NCBI GenBank assembly: GCA_002314455.1
Contig: DCFZ01000035.1
Coordinates: 1 to 33,717 of the forward strand
Length of the DNA: 33,717 nt
Reading direction: 5' to 3'
DNA from: Lentisphaeria bacterium UBA1791
GTDB taxonomy: Bacteria; Verrucomicrobiota; Lentisphaeria; Victivallales; Victivallaceae
The notes under the pieces were generated by a model. The model was not told where the DNA came from and did not search any database. It saw only the letters and a list, made by a program, of their open reading frames with translations. The position numbers and the translations under genes were made by a program. Positions 23,913 through 29,236 of this stretch are shown here, piece by piece (within the stretch, counting starts at the first letter, position 1; each line of letters begins with the position of its first letter).

Positions 23913-24425
23913 CTACGCTTTGGGCGCGAAATTGACACTGATGTTTCGCCCTTCCAACTTGGGGGCGCCGCTGGCGTCGCCGTAGGGAGCGAGATCCGTC
24001 ATGACCTGATTGATCAACTGGAATCCCATATCCTGGTGCGCCATTTCACGACCCCGCATCGCGAGCGTGATCTTTAATTTACACTTTTTTTCCAAAAAGT
24101 CAAGTGCTTTTTTCATTTTTGTTTCATAATCGTGCTGGTCGATGTTGATATGAAACTTGACTTCCTTGAGTTTTTGGGCGATGGTGTTCTTGCGTTGCGC
24201 CTTGAGGTTTTTCTTTTGCTCATAGCGAAGTTTGCCGAAATCCATGATCCGCACCACCGGGGGCACCGAGTGGTCGGAAACCAGCATCAGATCCAATCGC
24301 GCTTCCGCCGCCAGTTCCTTGGCGCGGGAATAAGGGACGACACCCAGTTGTTCGCCGTTGGCGCCGATGAGACGCACGTCGGTGAGCTGGATGCTGCGAT
24401 CGTTCGGTTTCAGTAACTTAGCTAT
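23913..24425 (-). CDS. infC: Translation initiation factor IF-3, apparently starting at AUA
   Basis: IF-3 binds the 30S subunit and checks start codons. The protein has the N-terminal domain (SIQLTDVRLIGANGEQLGVVP), the lysine-rich linker, and the C-terminal domain (EVKFHINIDQHDYETKMKKALDFLEKKCKLKI). No ATG, GTG or TTG is placed at the usual beginning. An ideal AAGGAGGG ribosome-binding site (24440-24433) stands 7 bases ahead of an in-frame ATA at 24425-24423, giving a 170-residue product. A TTG at 24476 would add 17 residues translated from the ribosome-binding site itself and has no site of its own. Non-AUG starts such as AUU in E. coli infC allow IF-3 autoregulation, so this assignment is plausible. 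Confidence 0.9.
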   Translation of the reverse strand: MAKLLKPNDRSIQLTDVRLIGANGEQLGVVPYSRAKELAAEARLDLMLVSDHSVPPVVRIMDFGKLRYEQKKNLKAQRKNTIAQKLKEVKFHINIDQHDYETKMKKALDFLEKKCKLKITLAMRGREMAHQDMGFQLINQVMTDLAPYGDASGAPKLEGRNISVNFAPKA

Positions 24426-24504
24426 AAGACTACCCTCCTTTTTCGCCGTCGGAAAAGCTCCGCCGGCATTGCGCAAAAATTGTTTGTAATGTTTTGGTTT
24501 TTAC

Positions 24505-24529
24505 CGGCACGGCGAATTTCACCGTGCCG
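24505..24529 (-). promoter_or_regulatory. Hairpin in the infC mRNA leader
   Basis: A perfect 8-bp stem, CGGCACGG and CCGTGCCG, encloses a 9-base loop right at the expected 5' end of the infC transcript. On the minus strand it is followed by an A-rich run rather than Ts, so it is not an ordinary terminator for thrS. A 5' stabilising or regulatory hairpin is more likely. Confidence 0.55.
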
Positions 24530-24536
24530 TCTTTAT

Positions 24537-24565
24537 AACATACAGCTAAATGGTCTTGTTTGCAA
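24537..24565 (-). promoter_or_regulatory. Promoter of infC-rpmI-rplT, inside the 3' end of thrS
   Basis: TTGCAA (24565-24560), a 17-bp spacer and TATGTT (24542-24537). The -35 box lies in the last codons of thrS. Transcripts would start near 24530, leaving a leader of about 105 bases to the infC start. It allows the ribosomal genes to be expressed independently of thrS. Confidence 0.55.
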
Positions 24566-26270
24566 CTTCTTCCGCCATTTTTTTCATCAAAGCGTCGAGC
24601 GTCATACTGCCGAGCTCGCCGTCTTTGCGGCTGCGGACGGCGACCTCGCCGGAAGCGGCTTCGCGTTCGCCGAGCACGAGGATGTAGGGCAAACGCTCCT
24701 GACGCGCGGCGCGGATCTTGGCGCCCAGACCGGCGGACTGATCGTCGACTTCGACGCGGAAGCCCTGCTTGCGCATCGCGTCGCGCATTTCAAACGCCTT
24801 GTCGAGCTGCGCTTCGGAAACCGGCAGAATCCGCGCCTGTTCCGGCGAAAGCCAGAGCGGGAAAGCGCCCGCGTAGTGTTCGACCAGAATGCCGAAGAAG
24901 CGTTCGAGCGAACCGAGCAACGCGCGATGCACCATGTAGGGACGGTGCTTCTGACCGTCCTTGCCGACGTAGGTCATATCGAAGCGTTCGGGCAAGTTGA
25001 AGTCGAACTGGATCGTCGTCGTCTGCCATTCACGGCCGATCGCGTCTTTGATCTTGAGGTCGATCTTCGGGCCGTAGAAGGCGCCGCCGCCCTCGTCGAC
25101 CTCGCACTGCAGACCGCACTTGTCGACCGCCTTGCGGAGCGAATCGATCGCCTTTTCCCAGCGTTCGGGCTCGCCGACCGCCTTGGCGGGACGGGTCGAG
25201 AGGTAGGGCTTGATGTCGGTGAAGCCAAAGGAGCGGTTGATCGCCAAACTGAAACGGAGCACTTCGGCAATCTCGTCTTCAATCGACTCCGGCGTGCAGA
25301 TGATGTGCGAATCGTCCTGCGTGAAGCCGCGCACGCGCATCAGACCGTGGAGCGCGCCCGACTTTTCGTAGCGGTAAACGGTGCCGAGCTCCGCCCAGCG
25401 CAGCGGCAGTTCGCGGTAGCTGCGCAATTTGGAGCGGTAAACTTCGATGTGGAAGGGGCAGTTCATCGGCTTGACGTAGTAGTTCTTTTCGTCGATCTCC
25501 ATCGAGGAGTACATGCCTTCCTTGTAGAAATCGAGGTGGCCGCTGGTTTCCCAGAGCAGGCTCTGACCGATGTGCGGCGTGTAGAGCAGCTGGTAACCGT
25601 TTTTGTAGTGCTCCTCTTTCCAGTAGGTTTCCATCAGATGGCGGATCAACGCGCCTTTCGGATGCCACAAAACCAACCCGGGGCCGACGTTGTCGGAAAA
25701 ACCGAAAAGGTCAAGTTCGGTGCCGAGCTTGCGGTGATCGCGTTTGGCGGCTTCTTCCATCTGCTTCAGATAGGCGTCGAGTTCCTCCTGCGAGGCAAAG
25801 GCGGTGCCGTAGACGCGCTGGAGCATCGGGTTCTTTTCATCGCCGCGGAAGTAGCTGCCCGCGACGCTCAACAGCTTGATCGCGCCGATGTCGCCCGTCG
25901 TATCGACGTGAGGCCCGCGGCAGAGGTCGAGGTAATCGCCCGTGCGGTAGAAGCTGATGGGCGAACCTTCCTCGATGTCGGCAAGCCGCTCGAGTTTGTA
26001 GGTCTGCCCCTCGAGGAGCTTTTTCGCTTCGTCGCGGCTGGTCTCGAAACGCTCAAAGGCGATCTTGCGGCCGATCAGTTTTTTCATCAGTTTCTCGATC
26101 GCCTTGAGATCCTCGGTGACGAGGTGGTGCTCCATGTCGAAATCGTAGTAGAAACCGTTTTCGGTCGCCGGGCCGATGTCGAATTTCGCATCGGGGTAGA
26201 GTTGTTTGACCGCCGCCGCCATCACGTGCGCGGCACTGTGGCGGATGGTCGCCAGATCAAAGTTTGCCAT
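24546..26270 (-). CDS. thrS: Threonine-tRNA ligase lacking the TGS domain
   Basis: A class II synthetase of 574 residues. It begins directly with the editing domain: RHSAAHVMAAAV with the HxxxH histidines at 11 and 15, and DLCRGPHVDTTG later. The catalytic domain has the zinc-cysteine segment KPMNCPFHI, motif 2 RYEKSGALHGLMRVRGFTQDDSH, and motif 3 PYMVHRALLGSLERFFGILVEHY. The anticodon-binding domain (about 470-574) ends in DALMKKMAEE. The roughly 60-residue N-terminal TGS domain of E. coli ThrRS is missing; no upstream in-frame extension is credible because hairpins and a T-run lie there. AAAGGA precedes the ATG. Confidence 0.95.
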   Translation of the reverse strand: MANFDLATIRHSAAHVMAAAVKQLYPDAKFDIGPATENGFYYDFDMEHHLVTEDLKAIEKLMKKLIGRKIAFERFETSRDEAKKLLEGQTYKLERLADIEEGSPISFYRTGDYLDLCRGPHVDTTGDIGAIKLLSVAGSYFRGDEKNPMLQRVYGTAFASQEELDAYLKQMEEAAKRDHRKLGTELDLFGFSDNVGPGLVLWHPKGALIRHLMETYWKEEHYKNGYQLLYTPHIGQSLLWETSGHLDFYKEGMYSSMEIDEKNYYVKPMNCPFHIEVYRSKLRSYRELPLRWAELGTVYRYEKSGALHGLMRVRGFTQDDSHIICTPESIEDEIAEVLRFSLAINRSFGFTDIKPYLSTRPAKAVGEPERWEKAIDSLRKAVDKCGLQCEVDEGGGAFYGPKIDLKIKDAIGREWQTTTIQFDFNLPERFDMTYVGKDGQKHRPYMVHRALLGSLERFFGILVEHYAGAFPLWLSPEQARILPVSEAQLDKAFEMRDAMRKQGFRVEVDDQSAGLGAKIRAARQERLPYILVLGEREAASGEVAVRSRKDGELGSMTLDALMKKMAEEVANKTI

Positions 26271-26311
26271 GATATATTGTCCTTTAAAAAATAATGAATG
26301 GTTGCCGGAAA

Positions 26312-26385
26312 AAACAAAAAACGCCGTTGCCGCCGAATTTCAGCGGCGGATCATCAGTAAGTTCGCCCCGCGTTGGTAACGCGGG
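26312..26385 (-). terminator. Tandem hairpins and T-run between rnhB and thrS (terminator or attenuator)
   Basis: Read on the minus strand, the first hairpin has stem CCCGCGTT/AACGCGGG with a three-base loop (26385-26367). The second pairs CCGCCG with CGGCGG (26349-26330). After a short CAACGGCG comes TTTTTTGTTTTTT. An alternative pairing joins CGCCG with the CGGCG touching the T-run, so two mutually exclusive structures are possible. It most simply ends the rpsP-rnhB transcript, and might attenuate read-through into thrS. No clear promoter for thrS was found. Confidence 0.6.
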
Positions 26386-26415
26386 CAATTCCTCCTGTAC
26401 AGTCCATATGGCGAA

Positions 26416-27117
26416 TCATAACAATTCCAGTTGTTTCGGGGCGCCTTCCACATATTCCCAGACCGGATGAAACGTTTTCCGGTGGACGGCGCAGGGCCCC
26501 AGTGTTTTCAGCGCGGCGAGATGTTTCGCCGTGCCGTACCCCTTGTTTCCGGCAAAGCCGTAACCGGGATAGTGTTTATCCAGTTCGATCATCAGATCGT
26601 CACGTTTGACTTTGGCGAGGATGCTCGCCGCCGCAATGCTGGCGGAAAGCGCATCGCCGCCGACCAAATTCCGCGAGGGCGCGATAAAGTCGCGCACCGG
26701 CAGACCGTCGACCAGTACCACGTCGGGGCGGCGCGTCAGACTTTTGACGGCGCTCCGCATCGCGCGGTGGGTGGCGTTGAGGATGTTCACTTCGTCGATT
26801 TCCTCATTGCCGACGATGCCCCACGCGAAAACGATCCCCTTTTGCGCGAGGAGGTCGCGGTACAATTCCCGGCGTTCACGATCGCTCAATTGCTTGGAAT
26901 CGTAAACGCCCGGCAGTTCAACATAACGCGGCAGGATCACTGCCGCCGCCACAACGGGACCGGCGAGGCAACCGCGCCCCGCTTCATCGACCCCCGCAAT
27001 GGCAGAAAACCCCTCCGCCCAGAGATCACGCTCCGGCCGGAGGAGTTCGTCATCGGTCGCCAGAAGCGGCCGCTGCGATTCGGACTTACTTGGTCCGGAG
27101 TTCTTTGACGCGGGCAT
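26416..27117 (-). CDS. rnhB: Ribonuclease HII
   Basis: Removes ribonucleotides embedded in DNA. The 233-residue protein has the active-site motif GVDEAGRGCLAGPV (D and E), the DSKQLS segment, DVVLVDG, and GGDALSASIAAASILAKVKRD with the last catalytic aspartate region. The ATG at 27117 lies inside the rplS gene, giving a 32-bp overlap in a different frame; the N-terminal 45 residues before IAGVDEAG are poorly conserved, so the true start could be a later non-ATG codon. It closes the rpsP-khpA-trmD-rplS-rnhB operon, a common order. Confidence 0.93.
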   Translation of the reverse strand: MPASKNSGPSKSESQRPLLATDDELLRPERDLWAEGFSAIAGVDEAGRGCLAGPVVAAAVILPRYVELPGVYDSKQLSDRERRELYRDLLAQKGIVFAWGIVGNEEIDEVNILNATHRAMRSAVKSLTRRPDVVLVDGLPVRDFIAPSRNLVGGDALSASIAAASILAKVKRDDLMIELDKHYPGYGFAGNKGYGTAKHLAALKTLGPCAVHRKTFHPVWEYVEGAPKQLELL

Positions 27118-27433
27118 CCTTGCCGATCTTGTTGCGCAAGTAGTAAAGTTTCGCGCGGCGGACCGCACCTTTACGGACGACTTCCACGCGCTCCAAGCGG
27201 GGGCTGTTGATCGGGAAAACGCGTTCCACGCCCTGACCGGCCTGCACGCGGCGGACGGTGAAAGTTTCCTCGATGCCGGTGCCGCGACGCGCGATCACCG
27301 TGCCCTGAAACTGCTGAATGCGCTCGTTTTCGCCTTCGACGATCTTGACGTAGAGGCGGACGGTGTCGCCGACTTCAAAGGCGTGGCGCTCGGGCCGCAC
27401 CTGCTCCTTGCGGATCTTATCCAAAACGTTCAT
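27086..27433 (-). CDS. rplS: 50S ribosomal protein L19
   Basis: A 115-residue protein at the 30S-50S interface. Recognisable segments are FEVGDTVRLYVKIVEGENERIQQFQGTVIA, GIEETFTVRRVQAGQGVERVFPINSP and KAKLYYLR-like KGAVRRAKLYYLRNKIGK. Length is normal. The ATG overlaps the trmD stop by 4 bp (ATGA). The 3' end overlaps the rnhB start by 32 bp. Confidence 0.97.
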   Translation of the reverse strand: MNVLDKIRKEQVRPERHAFEVGDTVRLYVKIVEGENERIQQFQGTVIARRGTGIEETFTVRRVQAGQGVERVFPINSPRLERVEVVRKGAVRRAKLYYLRNKIGKDARVKELRTK

Positions 27434-28137
27434 TTTTCAAATCCTTTCCTGCTGTTTCCAGACAAATATTTTTCCCATAAATCCGGGCGTCTTTCCCGGG
27501 TGATGCGCTCCATTTCCTTTTGGCGGAACGCCTCAATTTTTCCGTGGTCACCGCTCAACAGCACCTGCGGTACCGCCGCGCCCCGGAAAACCGGCGGCCG
27601 CGTGTACTGCGGATACTCGAGCAAACACGCCATGTGGGACTCCCCTTTCGAGGATTCGTCGTCCCCCAGGACGCCCGGCAAAAGCCGGATGACCGCATCG
27701 CAGATCACCATCGCCGGGAGCACTCCGCTCGAGAGGACGTAGTCCCCGACCGAAATTTCCCGGTCGACCAACTGGTCGATCGCCCGCTGATCCACGCCCT
27801 CATAGTGGCCGGTGATCAGCACGATATGGCTCTCGCGAGCGAGCTCCAGCGCCAGATGCTGGTTGAAAACTTCGCCTCGCGGCGAGGTCAGCACGACCAG
27901 CGTTTCCGGCTTCCGGAGCGCTTCGACGGCGGCCGCAAGCGGCTCCGCCATCATCAACATTCCCGGTCCGCCGCCATAGGGTTTGTCATCGACCGTACCC
28001 CGGGCGTCGGACGCCCATTTTCTCAAATCGACTGCCGAAACGGTCGCCAACTCGCGTTTGGCGGCGCGTCCGATGACGCTTTCGCCCAGAGGCCCCGGAA
28101 AAACTTCCGGAAACAGCGTCAGCACGTCGATGTGCAT
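27430..28137 (-). CDS. trmD: tRNA (guanine-N1)-methyltransferase TrmD
   Basis: Methylates G37 of tRNAs and so prevents frameshifting. The 235-residue SPOUT-class enzyme shows MHIDVLTLFPEVF, DDKPYGGGPGMLM, the trefoil-knot AdoMet segments (VVLTSPRGEVFNQ, LITGHYEGVDQRAID, EISVGDYVLSSGVLPAMV), and DDESSKGESHMACLLEYPQYTRPP. The family is close to this length. It starts 5 bp after khpA; the rimM gene that usually precedes trmD is not present. Confidence 0.96.
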   Translation of the reverse strand: MHIDVLTLFPEVFPGPLGESVIGRAAKRELATVSAVDLRKWASDARGTVDDKPYGGGPGMLMMAEPLAAAVEALRKPETLVVLTSPRGEVFNQHLALELARESHIVLITGHYEGVDQRAIDQLVDREISVGDYVLSSGVLPAMVICDAVIRLLPGVLGDDESSKGESHMACLLEYPQYTRPPVFRGAAVPQVLLSGDHGKIEAFRQKEMERITRERRPDLWEKYLSGNSRKGFEK

Positions 28138-28142
28138 ATTGC

Positions 28143-28454
28143 TTAATCGAGCACGTCCACCGAGACGCGCTGACGCCGGCGACCGGCGGCACCGCTGACC
28201 AGCGAACGGATTGCCATAATGATCTTGCCGCGCTTGCCGACGATCTTGCCGATGTCTTCCTTGCGGCAGCGCACCTGGATCGTCGCGCCTTCCTTGCCCT
28301 CGACGGTCGTGATTTTCACTTCGTCGGGCGCATCGACGAGCGACTTGACGACATACTCGACGAAATCCTCGAGGTCGCGCAGATCGCCCGCTTTGGCGGC
28401 ATTGCTTTCAACGGCGGATTCCCCGCCGAAAAGTTTCTTGAAAAAACCCAACAT
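28143..28454 (-). CDS. khpA: KH-domain RNA-binding protein KhpA
   Basis: A 103-residue protein with a single KH domain: the tail part DAPDEVKITTVEGKEGATIQVRCRKEDIGKIVGKRGKIIMAIRSLV contains the GxxG loop (GKRG) that binds RNA. KhpA partners with KhpB in Gram-positive bacteria, where it affects cell division and translation. The N-terminal 35 residues (MLGFFKKLFGGESAVESNAAK) are longer than in most KhpA proteins and begin with an amphipathic helix. It lies in the standard place, right after rpsP. Confidence 0.9.
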   Translation of the reverse strand: MLGFFKKLFGGESAVESNAAKAGDLRDLEDFVEYVVKSLVDAPDEVKITTVEGKEGATIQVRCRKEDIGKIVGKRGKIIMAIRSLVSGAAGRRRQRVSVDVLD

Positions 28455-28477
28455 GGGAAACCTCCCTCAACCAGCGA

Positions 28478-28900
28478 CTACGCCTGGGGCGCAGCTTCGG
28501 CGGCGGGGGCTTCTGCAGCAGCGGCAGCTTCCGCGGCAGCGGCTTCGGCAGCGGCCTTTTCTTCGGCGGCTTTCGCCTCGGCGGCGGCCTTGGCTTCGGC
28601 TTCCGCCTTGGCCTTTTCCTGGGCGCGCTTCGAGGGTTTCACCGGGCGGACGCGATCCTTGAGGCTGATGCCTTTTTCGATGCGTTCCATAATGTCGAGC
28701 ACCGTCTGCGAGATGATCGCGCCGTTGTTTTTCCAATAGAGCACGCGTTCGAGGTTAAGTTTTTCCTCTTTCTTGCAGGGATCGTAGTAACCGAGTTCCT
28801 CGATCGCTTTGCCGTCCCGGCTGGAACGCTGATCCATCACCACCACGCGGAAACAGGCGACGTTGCGGGTTCCGGTGCGCTTCAATCTGATTCTGACCAT
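28478..28900 (-). CDS. rpsP: 30S ribosomal protein S16 with Ala/Glu/Lys-rich tail
   Basis: The first 88 residues are an ordinary S16: MVRIRLKRTGTRNVACFRVVV, then ELGYYDPCKKEEKLNL and WKNNGAIISQTVLDI. Residues 90-140 form an extension made almost only of Ala, Glu and Lys, turning into Ala-Glu-Pro at the end. It is likely helical or disordered and lies outside the conserved fold. The extension is encoded by GC-rich near-repeats such as GCG-GCT-GCC, suggesting slippage growth. The gene leads the operon, with promoter at 29081-29109 and a leader of about 175 bases. Confidence 0.95.
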   Translation of the reverse strand: MVRIRLKRTGTRNVACFRVVVMDQRSSRDGKAIEELGYYDPCKKEEKLNLERVLYWKNNGAIISQTVLDIMERIEKGISLKDRVRPVKPSKRAQEKAKAEAEAKAAAEAKAAEEKAAAEAAAAEAAAAAEAPAAEAAPQA

Positions 28901-29080
28901 AAAATTACCTTCTTTTTTCGTTCAAACCGATCAAAAATTCGCCTTGATGCCACGCTCGGGGCGGTTCACAGCCACGTTATCGCACGCCCGTCGCGCGGCG
29001 ACGTCAAAACGCCCGACCCACAGGTCAAAGAGGATGCGACCATAGGTGGCGAAATGCCGTCACAGCGTGAAACAGCTCTT
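28901..29080 (-). other. Long GC-rich leader of the rpsP mRNA, no gene recognised
   Basis: Between the promoter and rpsP about 170 bases would be transcribed. I looked for tRNA, SRP RNA and known ribosomal-leader signatures and found none. A small perfect hairpin CGTCGC-CGC-GCGACG occurs near 29000, and a short ATCAA/TTGAT stem just before rpsP. A frame without start codon runs through it on the minus strand and ends in a TGA, which I take as chance. It may hold a regulatory structure for S16 or be merely untranslated. Confidence 0.4.
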
Positions 29081-29109
29081 AATATAACCCCTTTTGGAGA
29101 AAATTGCAA
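29081..29109 (-). promoter_or_regulatory. Promoter of rpsP-khpA-trmD-rplS-rnhB
   Basis: TTGCAA (29109-29104), 17-bp spacer and TATATT (29086-29081) on the minus strand, divergent from the leuS promoter 45 bp away. It fits the same pattern as the other promoters of the window. Confidence 0.72.
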
Positions 29110-29154
29110 GTCGTTTTTTGCACCGCACTTACGCATGGCGATCGCACATTCGGT

Positions 29155-29183
29155 TTGCATTCTCCCGCGAGCGCGTGTATATT
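29155..29183 (+). promoter_or_regulatory. Promoter of leuS-nadD-rsfS
   Basis: TTGCAT (29155-29160), 17-bp spacer and TATATT (29178-29183) followed by ATG. The short leader (about 47 bases) is rich in T-runs and carries GGAG before the leuS ATG at 29237. No T-box or leader peptide is evident. Confidence 0.72.
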
Positions 29184-29236
29184 ATGAAGCATTGAGTGCG
29201 TTTTTTTTACATTTTTTACGAAATGGAGTGTTTTTT

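Noticed and set aside
24426..24476. TTG at 24476 as the infC start
   Set aside because: It would translate through the strong ribosome-binding site and lacks one of its own; the ATA is better placed.
24480..26294. A 604-codon plus-strand frame opposite thrS
   Set aside because: Antisense to a complete threonyl-tRNA synthetase; low-complexity basic translation.
28917..29060. Minus-strand open frame without a start codon, ending in a short Asn-Arg-Pro-Glu-Arg-like tail before rpsP
   Set aside because: It begins after a TGA and has no ATG, GTG with ribosome-binding site, or family; more likely chance in a GC-rich leader.
28901..29080. tRNA, SRP RNA or 6S RNA in the rpsP leader
   Set aside because: No T-arm consensus, no SRP loop signature, and no long closed stem could be drawn.
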